Below, one piece after another: positions 46,766 to 59,486 of a stretch of 64,000 nt of DNA; within the stretch, counting starts at the first letter, position 1; each line of letters opens with the position of its first letter. A model generated the notes under the pieces. The model was given only the letters and a program-made list of their open reading frames with translations, was not told the DNA's origin and made no database searches. The position numbers were made by a program, and so were the translations under genes. Source of the DNA: Alentia gelatinosa (Eukaryota; Annelida; Polychaeta; Phyllodocida; Polynoidae). The stretch is from positions 23,546,527 to 23,610,526 of the forward strand of contig OX465588.1 in the NCBI GenBank assembly GCA_950022655.1. Reading direction: 5' to 3'.

Positions 46766-49700
46766 GTGGAGACCTCAAATATGTTAGCACTAGCCATGAC
46801 TACCCATGCGTCATAGTTGTTTGGTCTTGTCTGGTCTTGTCTTTCATTGTAGGCTAAAATATATTTAGAACTTTTAACCTAGTGTGAAGTTGTCTTAACA
46901 ATTGGGATCTTTTCTCCGTTGATTACCTACCATGAGAGGACATCCCTTAATTAGAAACTATTATTAAGTCAACATTGCATTATATCAAATCCCTTGTCAG
47001 TATAGAAATGCACACCCCATGCAGGCATGGACAGACTATAAGTAGCTTGAATTTGAGGAGGGAAATGCAAACCCCCTTACCCGCCCACCTCGACGTCGAC
47101 AAAAGTCAGAGAAGGTAGGAAAGACAGGAGAGGGCCGAGGTAGGGGCCCCGAGGGCGGGGAAGGGGGTGGTGGGAGGGGGGAGTGGTGGTGCTTATCACT
47201 GACGTCTCCGGTCGGGACCACGTGATCTCCAAACTCACCCTCACCTTCCCTCTTTCTTAGTGAGCGCCTCAGGGCGTCCCCGCACAATACCGCCTTCTAC
47301 TCACTTTGGGCTCGCTACGCTATCGTCTCCAACTTGACAGGCGCCTTTGGGATTTGTTTAAGTGAATGTAAAGAACATTGAAACAATTGTACATCTTTAT
47401 CTGATGACTGTGTGAAGATATTACAGGAAATCCCGTTAATCTAATAATTGAAGTTGATACAGAGTTTACTTGCAGTACTTAGCACACAACATAAGGCAGG
47501 TTGATCATGACTTTAAGATACAAATGATTAAAATCCAGTTTGTAATAATTAGGAAATGTCTTGGTTTTTCGACAAGACGAACACACATTGAATGTACCTA
47601 TATCATATGAAAGCAAATTTTCGCAGTTTTGATAAAACCTATTTGTTATAAGTGTTGAACATCATATTGTGGAGGGTGTCCTACCAGTTTGCACCCCTCT
47701 GGCGCCACCAGAGTGGAACGGGCAGGTAGGTATGGCTAAACAATGGGGCCTGGTCTACCCTGCCTGAAGTCAAGATCGCCATCTAGATAAAGTACCCCGC
47801 CACGCAGCCACATTCCTGAAGTGTTCACTTAGTCATACTTACATACATTTAACATAATGTTTACTCCAAGAAAATGTTTGTTTATTCCTCTACAAAATTT
47901 TGTTCCTTACATCTTCCAGGTATAACCTTATAGACATCTAACAACTTGTATATGTCCAGTTTGCCAAGTATGAACACTGAAACCAGATAACAGTTTACGT
48001 TTGCAGATTTAAAGGCAAAATTCATGAGGAATATGTACACAGGAATACGGGGGAAAACCAATACCGAAGAATAGAAAAAGATAGAAATAGACAAATAGTC
48101 CCTATGATAAGGATCACTCAATGGTTATAAATGATACACGTTTATTTAATTGCTCCAGCTGACAAGACTTGAGGGTTAAAACACTCAAGGAGATAAAAGA
48201 TAAACCGCCAATGTGCCAATATCTGAGATAGCGAAAACAAACATGCTATACATAGCTGTCGTTTAAAAGCAGAATAAATTAGTTTACGACTTGAGGGCCC
48301 CACGGTCTGGCTGGCGTATTTCGTAGCCATGGGGTAGTAACAACAAACAGCCAACCCCTAAAAAATTAACGGAGAGCGCAACATTTCTAAGTTGACAGAT
48401 CAGGCAGCAAGTAAATAGTGCTTTTAGTTTCTAGCCTCTCCTTTGACAGAGTTCCTCAATTTGACACCTTATCTGCCAACGTGGGAAAATATCCAGAGGC
48501 TACTCCATACAGAGTACCACACATAGACCTAGCTGCAGTAGATCCACATACAGACACCACCTGTTGATCTATGGACCACATACCCCCCAAGCAGTGAGAG
48601 CCAAGATAGACCATTCAGATAAATGTGTTCAAAATAATTCCTGAAAATCAACGAAATCTCAATGCCAATTCTAAAGATCTATGATTATTTGTACAATGTA
48701 TATAACACACATGAATTACATAATATGAGGACTAAGATCATAAAAATCCATATATAAAGTTGTGAATATATTACATACATTACTTTCAGATAAATTGATA
48801 AATTCTAAGCACCTCGAGGTATACATGTATTAGTAGTGGGGAGGTATGGTAGGAAGCCATAACATCATCAGGTGACTAAAACGTGTTTATTCTAATTATC
48901 ATTGTAAGTTAATGGCGACGATACCTAGAGGAACAAGACTGCAGGTTCTTTTACAAAAGTTGTAGACCACAGACCATTTATAACGCGAATAAGCATTTGC
49001 TATAACAGCTTTCCTTTTGGAATTCCCACAACCTCAGTGAGATAAATACCAAATTGCCTTTGTGAGGCCGACCGAAGTTGGCCAACGCCATATATGTCAA
49101 CAGAAAGGCCATCAGTTGAGGTGAGAAGTCAGGGGTAGTAACAGGTAGGCAGGCTTGCCTTACCTGGGCGCACAGTGTCAGGTGATACAGTTGTTAAGGT
49201 AGGTGCCATCCATCAGGAGACTTGGTCGTGCTTCCCACTTCTGACCTCCATTATGTTGGCAAGAAAACATAGCCTTAACCTCTCGCCCCCTCCCTTTTGT
49301 GGTATGCCCCGAGCCCCCCGCTGAGCTATAGGCGGTTTGTTGGTATTGCTTCAAAAGGTAATGCTTGTTGCCTTAGGAAGGCAATTGAAATATGTTGATA
49401 GTTGCGAGAGGGGTGGGTTCGTTCCCTTGTGTGTACTTTTAGTTTACTTACCTAAGCGTTATTTAAGTGTCAATTGGTGAGGATTTGATGGGGGTGGCAA
49501 CGGATTCATGTTTTCCTGAACCACAATTGTACTGTCAAAGAGGGAACTTTAAATGGATAAAGTGATAGGTTTGGAGATAAATTTCCTTTATGAAAATACC
49601 TTTTTCCGAAATGATGCAGAAATGATACTAATAATACTGAAAATATATTGAATTTTTATTATATTCGATATTGATCCCTATATTTCTTAGTAACATTTTG

Positions 49701-52700
49701 CTTTCATGTGCAATAATTATTTCGCCCTTCAAACTGGAGAAGAACAAATACATGTACCTAAATCCAAGAAGAAATCCCTCCACAAACCGCTTACAATTAG
49801 AGGTCCTATGAAAGAAACACGACAACTAAAAACGTCTGTTCTCAATCATACAGATGATCAATCCAAACGAGAAACAAACACAAAAAGACAAGGCAGAAAT
49901 GAGGCGGCGTCGGGCGAGTAGGCGAGTCCCGTGACAGCCACCACGCCCGAGGACGGATTTATCATCCCAAGGTTCGTGGATTGAATTCCCAGTTCAGGGA
50001 GTCCTTAGAGATCTAATCTGTGTGTGTTTAAGGGCCCTCGTTTTGGTGAGCCTGGAGCAGGGCCTCGGGTTTCCCCCGTGTGTCAGATAGTCGGGGATCC
50101 TATCCTCGTGATGGATGGACCTTCCTCCTCTCTTTGCTATCTATTATCTGGATGGGGACAACGGAGATTTAATGGGGCTTGTGCTGTCTGTCGGTAGAGG
50201 GGGCTGGTGGTATCATCAGTTGAACGTTGCTGAATCGGCTAGAAATTGTGTTTTTCCAGTGGTCAACCGAGGAGGCAACTTGACTCGCGAATGCCACAAC
50301 CTAACGATGTCTGTGCATATTATGGGTCATATAATTCGATGTTTTGCTTTAATCTCATATAATACAATTCAACTGCCACCTCAAGGAATTTAAATTGGAG
50401 GCAATTGAGACATTACTACTAATTAAGCACTACTTAAATCACTGTGGAATCATGTTCAATATTGTAATTAAAGGGCTGACAAATTGATAAAGTATACATG
50501 GCAGTCTACATCGTCATTATATTCTTCAAAAGTGGAAGCTAGACAAACAACGGATTTTTCCACATCAGCGGTGGATCCAGGGATCCCTTTATCATAGCCG
50601 CTACCATTGGGAATAGACTAATGAGTTCTGCTGGGATGCCTTTTTACGCAGCACAAGACTTTTCCATCGCTACATAGGCTTACACCACTCTTTCTCTTTG
50701 CTTGTTCACAATGGATATCAGCCTATATTATTTTGATATATTCTAAAAGTTGTGCCAGTAGCCCTGTTGCATTTACTTATTAATGGGGCAAACAAACTCA
50801 TGATGAAAAATTCAATAACTGTATAGAAAAACATGTAATATTGAGATTGGAATGATTAATCTCTGTACTGGGAGGCAGCACCTGTATATATTGTGTGCCG
50901 AGTTGATAATAAGAGGTTAGAATTATATCCTTGTAAAACACGTCCGTACCTTTAAGAGAGACTCACGTACCAATGATTATAAGATTACCTGACTCAAGTA
51001 CCAATGATTATAAGATTACCTGTATTAAAGAGTCAGCTTCTCAAAACTATCGAATAGGCATTGGTTTTTATCCAATCACATTCGACCCATATCATTTATC
51101 GCGCGCCTACGTTTTATCACCTTGTCGGTACCAGTTAGGAACAACAGCGGCCGTCACCCTGAGTGATGATATGTGGGGCGGCTTTTCTCCCATTTTTCTC
51201 GTCTTGAGACGCGTTTGAGGTGGTCATCACTCAGAGCAGGCCATGTCAGGTGTCTTTGTCTTTATTTTTATACGATCGCTGGTGGTTTTACGAGGACAGA
51301 TGAAAGCCGTGCAGATGTTATGTGGTACAGGAAAAAACCTGATTTACTGCAGGAATCAAATGAAGATGGATTCTAACTGGCAGAAGGTGTGACGGATGTT
51401 CTGTAGGACATTACCTTGCCTTCTCTGTACAGCATCGTGCATTATCCCATGCTGAAGATTAAGGATGGTCCGAGCAGGGGTGAGTTCATTACTCATGTTG
51501 ATGTATCGAATTGGTTATCTAATATCCCCTTTTCTAAAGTTATACTTACATCAATAAAGGAGATGGCGTCACTGAGATATTTCCCCATATATGACTGATG
51601 AAGGTAGACCTTTAAACGGGTATTCCATTGAGACAGTGACAGTGACAGAAGCCGGCGACGTCTTTTGATGCACGCCGATCGTCGGCCAGAGAGCCTGATA
51701 TATATTCTAATGCCAGTCGAGAAGCATTTTAGGCGATCGGCGGCGGTCGGCGGCGGTCATCCGGCAGAAGTCATCCGATGTCGGTATAGCCATCGTTTGA
51801 TGGGGAAATTTAGCCCAGTGGAACACACACTTTATCTACGTGACCTGCGAATCTTTAGAAACTTTGTCTCTTTTTGGTAAAAGGGAGGCATTCTTGCGGC
51901 GTTACATGTATACTTGTTTAAATAGCACAAAAGGATTACATAAATAGATAAAAGCAGACTCCCACTGAGGTGCAAGGGAAAGCGGTTTTTACTATATCTC
52001 AATTTTCAAAGATAGGAGGGGCGGACAAAATACATGTAGGTATCTCCATCCCAGGGTTTGTTAGATGAAATTGCTTTAGATGGAATCTGTCATAGTACCA
52101 GATTCGACCTCTTCAAATGCCATTCCTTTGGATTATATACATTTGTTACATTTAAAGGCTGTATTGTGTTTTCATGTATCCACGGAATGAATTCGCACTC
52201 CCTAGTGTTTAGAATTTCCCTCAATTCTGTATGCGCTAATGTAAGACAATTAGCATGTTCATTCATCCATTACATCGGATGATAGCTGTATTTATCCCAA
52301 TTGTTATATAGAGTTGTTGCACATGTGTGCAGAATGGTCGACCATATCATATAATTTTAGTTATAATTACACATCAATCCAGCTATTCTAAGCTATATAT
52401 TTTATATTGTTATGGAAATAGTTGTGTCGGTCGCCACGTCTAGCAATATTGTTACGGAAAGATGACTATGTTTCGCTTTTATGTATATCCCTTATCATTA
52501 TCATTATGTATTTGCATTCTGTTATTAAGATTGTCCAGTGTTAACAACTACCCTTATGAAGTAGCAACTCACTTCAAATTAGACAAAAAGAAAACTAATG
52601 AAGGAGTCCATTTGCCAATTATAAATCCTAAGTACATGAAGCAGTGAATGCATTACATTTATGTTATATAGAGAATATACCTGTTATGAAGAAATACTGT

Positions 52701-53035
52701 TTGGATGGACATAACTTCAGTTACGCGATATAGCTCGAACAGCAATATTTCTGTTAAGACCACACGCCATGATTTGATGCTACCATTGTTATATTACTGC
52801 TGGTGTCGCCATAATAACTCATCAGTTTGTTAGTACCGACAGCCAAGCAAAAACAGAGGACGTGGAGCCGGACGATGGATGGTGGTAATAGATGGGTATG
52901 ATTCGACGCTCGGGTGTCCTCGGTGCCTAAGCCACACAAGCACGTCGCACAGTTACCTAAACCTCCATTCACGTTGACCAAACTATGGGTTGAGTACATT
53001 TAGGAGTCACCTGAGGTACTGATCGATCACAAGTG
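46766..53035. other. Intergenic
   Basis: AT-rich with a G/C-rich patch at 47090-47290. A 25-bp duplicated phrase beginning GTACCAATGATTATAAGATT occurs at about 50969 and again at about 50998. No gene was recognised. Confidence 0.5.
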
Positions 53036-53150
53036 CCTTATTGACCCAAACAAGTGTCTCGCCCGCGCTCCGATCGGGACCCAGCACAATCATTGGTGAC
53101 GTATACAGTTACATGGTCACGTGACCAGCAAGATGGATTGTGACGTATGA
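53036..53150. promoter_or_regulatory. Promoter-like motif cluster
   Basis: Within about 60 bp lie an inverted CCAAT box (ATTGG, 53092-53096), CRE-type half-sites TGACGTA (53097-53103 and 53141-53147) and the perfect palindrome GGTCACGTGACC (53115-53126), a MITF/TFEB/USF-type E-box. A CpG-rich patch (CTCGCCCGCGCTCCGATCGG) precedes them. No coding exon can be attached on either side. Confidence 0.35.
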
Positions 53151-53660
53151 GAAAAATGTGCACAATTTTTTACTGACCATATCCAAGCTGCTCTCCCCTC
53201 AAGGCTGTTCTAGGGAAATGGAAATTTGGAAAATAAGTTTGCTCACCACATGAGGCGAAAGGATACAAGAGATTATTCGTGACAGTTACGTCAGAATTAC
53301 AATTATGATGAATCAGATGTGTGCTCGTATAGACTATCTAATGATAAATAGGGTCTGCTTTGTCTCTCTCTTGTTCCACTGTCTCCGAATCTTGAGGAAT
53401 ATTCTATCTTGTTAGAGATGTTAGACACGATATTAAAGCACCCACAAAACTAAGACAACATAAGACATTCATATAAAAATGAGTTGACACAGAATTTCAT
53501 AATAGTACATGTATTTGAATTATCATTTCGTTAGCTCAATTTCAACTTTAAATCGGCTAGACCCTTTGTACCTAATTTGTTGGAGGGTACCAACAAATGA
53601 AGAACAATAACCTTACATGTGTTGTGTCCTCCAATATTTTGAAATCCATGCCATTATGTT

Positions 53661-54470
53661 TTCGAAAAATTATTATTATTTGAAAGAGAGACACACAAAG
53701 AAGAACGAAGAAAACATATTTTCCACAATGGAAGAGTTGGATAGCCTGCATCTCTACTCCAAAAAGGGCAAAGATTGGAAAACATTGGCTGTGCGATATG
53801 GGGTTTGCATATAGCTATCAGTTGGGTTTAACTTGACTTTGAAAGCATGGTTGATGGCAATTACACTAAACCAAGGACTTTCAGCCAAGCTCACATATTA
53901 CTAACACCAGCTTAAGGCAGATTGTCTGTATGCTTATTGTTGAAATAAAAAAATGAAGAGAAAAGGCATTTACTTAGATGAAAGCCCATTAGAGGGGATA
54001 GAAGGCGGGAGGCAAGAAGAGAGAAACCTAGTATCCACATATATATATATATATATACCCTGCTGAGATGGATTGTGATGCACCTCAGACTGCCTCAGGG
54101 AGATCGAGAAGATTCATTTAGCCGACATTTACCACACCAACTCCTGAGCGCCAGCATGCCGCTGCCATTACGTTTCCGGAATACTACTTATAATTATTTG
54201 AAAGAAAGACATATTAAAAAGAACGAAGAAAACCTATTTTCCACAGTGGAAAACAAAGAGCTGGATAACCTACATCCCCACTCCAAAAGGGGCAAAGATT
54301 GGGAAACAGATAACTATCAGTTTGCTTTAACTCGATGTTGAAAACACGATTGGTGCTAACTACATTAAACCAAGGACTTGGATTTTGATGCATCCTGTGC
54401 AGATGGATTATGATGCATCTCAGACTGCTCTTGGACATGTACATTTAGCCGACATTCACCACACCATACT
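53661..54470 (+). repeat. Diverged direct duplication with conserved short frame
   Basis: Segment 53661-53895 recurs at 54184-54386. A second block with GATGGATTGTGATGCACCTC (54067-54135) recurs at 54399-54465. Both copies share a short open frame (YLKERHxKKNEEN.FST ... SKxGKDW), and their main length difference in that frame is six bases, so phase is kept. There is no recognised domain and no clear splice sites. It may be a repeat-derived coding relic. Confidence 0.55.
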
Positions 54471-56835
54471 TAAGTCTTTTATACTTAAAAGTTTATTTTC
54501 AAGAATTACAAGTTAAGAAGGTATACATATGATAGACTTGTTCGTCCATAGAGCTCTCCGAATTCTATCTAGGAAGTATGAAAGGCAATGGAAACGGATA
54601 AGTGAAAAACGCAATGAGGCAGGTAATGCAGTTGACAGCTCCAAGTCACATGGATCATTTGAGATAGGGGAAAAAGTTGCATGCAGTGCTAATACGACTT
54701 CTGAGGAATGTAGACGTGCATTAGAATAATCGAGATTGATTTTTTTTGCTATCCTGCAATGCTCATAGATAATCAAAATATGGACTACCACTCACATAAT
54801 AAAGTTATAAACAAAATATTTACTTCGTTTTCGTAAAGAAGGATATTCTCGTTTACTTCTATTATTTCTTTGTTTTAATTTCTGTCTTTTTTGTTGGGGT
54901 GGGGGAGTCTTGTGCGTGAATTGTAATGAATACAGTATCTCCAGACAGGCGCTGACAACTTTAGATATCCACATTGATATCAAGTCTATATGAACCTGCT
55001 GAGGAAATCTATGACATGTTTAATACCGATGCCTTCCATCCGACATGCCAGTCTTACGTACTGTTTTGTTCACAGGGTCCAACTCCCAAAGCCCAACTAA
55101 GCCCATTATCGCTCACATCTATTTTCTCCCTTTATTAGAACAGACAGCCCTCGTATGATTTACTCGGACTGTGTAGCTCTCAATACTACCCGCCATACAT
55201 CTTGATAGAGCTCACCTAATGGGGACCATATTCTGCCAGCTCAGGTTCTGCCAGGGGCGAGAAAGGCCAATGATAAACTAGGCCCTGAAATACTAGATGG
55301 CGCCACCCGAATGCTTGAGTGGCTCGCCACGAGATTGTGTATGAGCGTCGACCCTGTGGGCGTCCGAGCATGAGCTGCTCCGAGTAAAACTGAGGTGGCG
55401 ACGGTCACATGGTAGTGCCCTTAGTGGTTAGATCTGTCTGGTACGGGGAAATAGGATGTGATGTGAGTCAGGGAATTCGAATAGAATAGTTGGCCCGTGG
55501 AATGCTTGCTCTGTGAACGTTCACAGAGGCATGGAATAGAAAGCATTACATTTTTATTGTGCCTTTTCTTCGTGAACCTCTTATGGCAGAGGAACTTTGC
55601 TTTCTATTGATTTTACCTGTCATCTAACAGGCCTTTTTCCACAGGCCGGTGTCGCACATTATCTGCTTAGTTACGCCCCGGCTGAAGCCAAACATTCACC
55701 TGGCAACGTATTCTTTAGCATTGGATCACTGAGTGTATAATAGTAATACGATTGTAATACCCATGCACATTATGTCCATAGAAATAACAGCGATTGCATC
55801 GTATTTTATGGTATTCCAGCTCCAATTTGATGTGTCATACATGCATATCACCTCAATGATACTTTAGATACCACAGGGACACCGAAACTGCATACTCACT
55901 AATATATTGGCAGGCCTAGCTATAATATGCTTAACTTTTTCCAAAAAAAAACAAGATAAATATCAACTATAAAGTTTAGACAGCTCAAACCCATCAATAC
56001 AACACCCTGGTTTGTTCCAGCAATTTAATCTGTCAAAAAACAACACTCCTGCAATCGTACCCACCGTTCACATTCTAGGTGTGATTGCTATATATATATC
56101 TCTATATACATGCCGCCAGACTTGGCTGTGTTTGTCCGAGTGGCCGCGTAACTAGACAGTGGGCCGTTAGGTGGCGTTGAACGGCACTTGATATTTCTAA
56201 AAATGTAGGTACATGTACATATTCATAACTTTCGAATTTCTTGGTTGATTTAAAAAATCAAGATACCGGAAGTAGAGTTGTGTATAAAACAGTAGGTGGT
56301 CGACCCTGGACCCTTCTGTGTTAAGGAATCTCGCTCTGGAGATCCTAGATTAGTTTCTGGTTATACATCTTCGGTAACAATGACTCCAGGAGCTCTATGC
56401 GAAAATGCAACCATCTCGAAGCTGCTCGGCCGTGTTGTCCTCATTTCACCACTAACGTGGCGCGTCGAGGTTACGTTTTAATAGCCCAATAATATAACGC
56501 TCTATACCCTAGCAGAGGGGCAGTTCCATCATTACTGGCAATGTTAGTATAATGTAAAAGACAGTGATGTATTCAGTGGCCCCGACATATGGATCCACAT
56601 AGGCATTTTCAATGTCACTCCGCCTTCCTTCTCGAAATCCTGGAACTGCCCACGGGGGAGCAATTCTCTGTCTGACGCTGTCTCCCGTATAGAATTACTA
56701 CTCACAGTGATAGGCCCGTTTCCATTGGCCGACAAAAATTGTGTAGATTTTTTTTGTGTTCTCCTAATAGCCTATTTCCATTGGCCATCACCGATACACA
56801 GTCAGGAATAGGGAGATCTTTCTGTTTATTAGAAT
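54471..56835. other. Intergenic
   Basis: AT-rich with a CpG-containing patch at 55290-55410 that includes GAGCTGCTC. No gene was recognised. Confidence 0.5.
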
Positions 56836-57048
56836 AGGCGCCCGATTACAGTTTTACCTACAATGGTAAATATTGTAGAGAAGGTAATACATGCCAGAAT
56901 GTATGTCCATCTCAAAGACCATGATACCATAAGTGAGAAAGACATCACAAGATGATCAAGGAATTCTTGTCAATAGGGATAATATGAATTTCAGTGCATT
57001 GGATTTTCTGGATCTTCGCAAAGTGTTTGATTATGCTAATCATGGTAT

Positions 57049-57083
57049 CCCCCCCCCCCCCCCACCACACACACACACACACA
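57049..57083. repeat. Poly-C plus (CA)n inside the LINE remnant
   Basis: A 15-base C run is followed by a CA array, marking the left edge of the insertion that interrupts the RT after motif A. Confidence 0.92.
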
Positions 57084-57612
57084 AGTTGGGTTGGTGTAGG
57101 CTCATTGGCTCCCCCTCGCGTCAACAGCCGTCATCACAAAGATCATAACCACACCATCTACCCCAAAAGCCACACACTACCTCACCACTCAACGTCTACC
57201 ACGTCACCTCCTACCACATCGACTTATCATTTCTCATCCACCATCTCCCTAAAAAATCATTGCTCTGAACTCACTAGTTTCAATCAATTCCACATTCTTT
57301 TAATTACCATATATTAGCATGTAGCTCAATACTTTTATCAGCATATTTATTAATGTATCATCTTCATTAATACATTTTGTTTTCCCAGCCTATCTCACTG
57401 CGTTGTCGATTGCAAAGAAAATAGTCAATAGAATAGATTTATAGAACTACTCAGAACGTATTTAGACTATAGAAAGGAACCTACAGAAGTAAATGGTGCA
57501 ATTTCTGGTGAAAGCTAAATGATCCGTGGAGTACCACAAGGTTATGTTTTAGGACCATTACTTTTTATTATTTCTATAAATGATTAATGTCTACCTTACC
57601 TAACACAAATTG

Positions 57613-57613
<1 letters not shown>

Positions 57614-57674
<61 letters not shown>
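57614..57674. repeat. (TA)n microsatellite inside the LINE remnant
   Basis: About 30 TA units between RT motif B and motif C. It appears to have expanded in the short linker before YADG. Confidence 0.97.
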
Positions 57675-57677
<3 letters not shown>

Positions 57678-58430
57678 GATGGCCTTGTGTTGATAGGAAC
57701 TGATACTTGTCAGGGGGATGTAGTTTACAAGATGAAACATGGCTTATGTATTGTTGAGGATTGGATAAGGACGAACAAGCTTGCTGTTAATTATTAAAAA
57801 TCTAAGGCGATGTGGGTTGGGCAATCTTAAAATGGTAGATTATAATTACTACTCATACATTGGAGAAGATAGACTTATAACTTGGATATTTTAGATGTTT
57901 GGGAATTGTCCTTGACAAAAAGATGAATATAAGTACTCATTTTGATAAAGTCAAAGGAGATGTGAACGGACGGAACTTTAAGTAACTGAGAGATTACCTA
58001 ACAACGGAAGCATCTTTGAAAATTGTAAAGTACATGATTATTCCTATTATAGAATTTTTGACTTTGCTTAGCTAGTAAGAGAAACTGTGATTGACTGCAA
58101 ATGTTTATTAACCAAAGTTTAAGGCTTCTACAGGGAATAAAGAAGCGCAGAGATATGAACATAGAAACTTTATTAGAAAACTGTAAAGTAATACCTTTAT
58201 ATTATCGCGCATCTAATGTGTGCTATTAAATGGTGAGCAGAGAACGACAGACATGTTTTTGATAGACAACATGATACCAGAATAGCCACCAAAATCAAAA
58301 TTAAAACTAAGAGAGCATTGACTGAAAAATATAGGTCACTATTAATAAAAGAGGAAAGACTTTGGAATTGTTTAAGTAAGGAAACTCTTGAACCCCCTAG
58401 CGGAAATACCTTTAAAACAAAGATTAGATA

Positions 58431-59226
58431 AGAACTAATCAATATTGAGATATCTTACTTTTGTCAATAGAAAGATCAAACGGTCAAATAGTCGTGACAG
58501 TTGAATATAGAAATATGGAGTTTATAACATATTTAACAAGGATGATACATTTTTTGTGTTTATTGTAACATGTGTTTTTGTCTAGGTCTTTGAATATGTC
58601 CTTGTTTCTGTAGCTTTATGTGACTATTATATGTAAAAATATCAATAGGCGAATATAACATCTACAAATTTTGTTGACTGAAAGAAATTTAAAAACATAA
58701 TAATGATCTTTAGGACTGAATGAGTTGAGAATAAATTAGTTTTTTCGTCGAACTATAATTGATCGCATATTTGTCTGATACTAACTAGTCAATAGTATGA
58801 GACCATAGGCACATTCAAGATAGACTATCCATGTACACATTCCAAAAATAAAGGGCAATATACAAACATAAGCCTCTTGTCACTTACTATTACCCTAGCA
58901 GTGAGAACTTGAATTATTGTATCAGGATATATGTGTATATGGCTTGTTAATATGGTCGTCTTGAAAACAGATTCTTTTATATATTTTGATTAGTTTTATT
59001 TTGGAAACATTTATCTATGTTGATATAAATTACCTTCTCGATTCCAGAGATGATATCTTTGGTTCCTAAGAGCTTGCAACATCTATTCTTCATCCATTAC
59101 ACAAAACACTATCTTGAGGTCACACATGAGCCACACACCATTCCTAATCTTTCATACAGTTTTTCTCTTCATGCATTTCGACCACTTCACCTAGACCTTT
59201 CACTTCAGGAATAGCCAAAGCTTTCT
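58431..59226. other. Intergenic, 3' of LINE remnant and SDR gene
   Basis: AT-rich. It probably contains the LINE 3' tail and distal 3' UTR of the SDR gene. A minus-strand AATAAA candidate also occurs at 59000-58995. Confidence 0.4.
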
Positions 59227-59232
59227 TTTATT
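59227..59232 (-). terminator. Candidate poly(A) signal AATAAA of the SDR gene
   Basis: On the minus strand AATAAA lies 16 nt after the stop codon. This would give a very short 3' UTR, so a more distal signal may be the one used. Confidence 0.35.
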
Positions 59233-59247
59233 TACTTTCAGCTTCCT

Positions 59248-59486
59248 TTAACCTTTCATGACGGCAGCAGGCAGAGGTTTGTCCCTTGCTATTTGGTCAA
59301 AGATAAAGTCACTCAGCCACTCGGGAAGAAAGGAAACTGGCACCCAGAACAACTTGGCGTCTGTTCCCACGATATAGCGACCACGGGGGAACATGGCCGT
59401 AAGCGAATGGATATAGGCGTCCACGACGGGGCTGATGTCCTCTGAGACGATACCCGACACGAAGTTCTTCAGTATCTGTTCAATGG
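59248..59486 (-). CDS. SDR9C exon 5 (C-terminus)
   Basis: Acceptor ATACTTCAG (AG at 59488-59487). Encodes residues 252-329 with DISPVVDAYIHSLTAMFPR and DAKLFWVPVSFLPEWLSDF, the C-terminal signature shared with RDH5-type enzymes. Stop TAA at 59250-59248. Confidence 0.9.

Larger units (their letters stand above)
56836..58430 (+). pseudogene. Non-LTR retrotransposon (LINE) reverse transcriptase remnant
   Basis: The translated plus strand shows LINE RT blocks in correct order but broken by stops and insertions. They are RRPITVLP...VNIVEKVIHARMY (56836), LDFLDLRKVFDYANHGI (about 56999, motif A), RTYLDYRKEPTEVNGAISGE (57450s), RGVPQGYVLGPLLFIISIND (57525, motif B), YADGLVLIG (57672, motif C with the second Asp replaced by Gly), LGIVLDKKMN (57900s) and IVKYMIIPIIEF (58020s). 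The C-terminal block LWNCLSKETLEPPSGNTFK ends near 58430. The endonuclease is missing, so the copy is 5'-truncated. A C/CA-rich insertion (57049 to about 57395) and a (TA)n array interrupt it. The blocks are CR1/L2/Jockey-like; the exact clade is not resolved. Confidence 0.85.

Noticed and set aside
49920..50000. Possible tRNA-like T-loop phrases (GGTTCG...)
   Set aside because: No acceptor stem, anticodon arm or A/B box spacing could be assembled. No tRNA or rRNA was found in the window.
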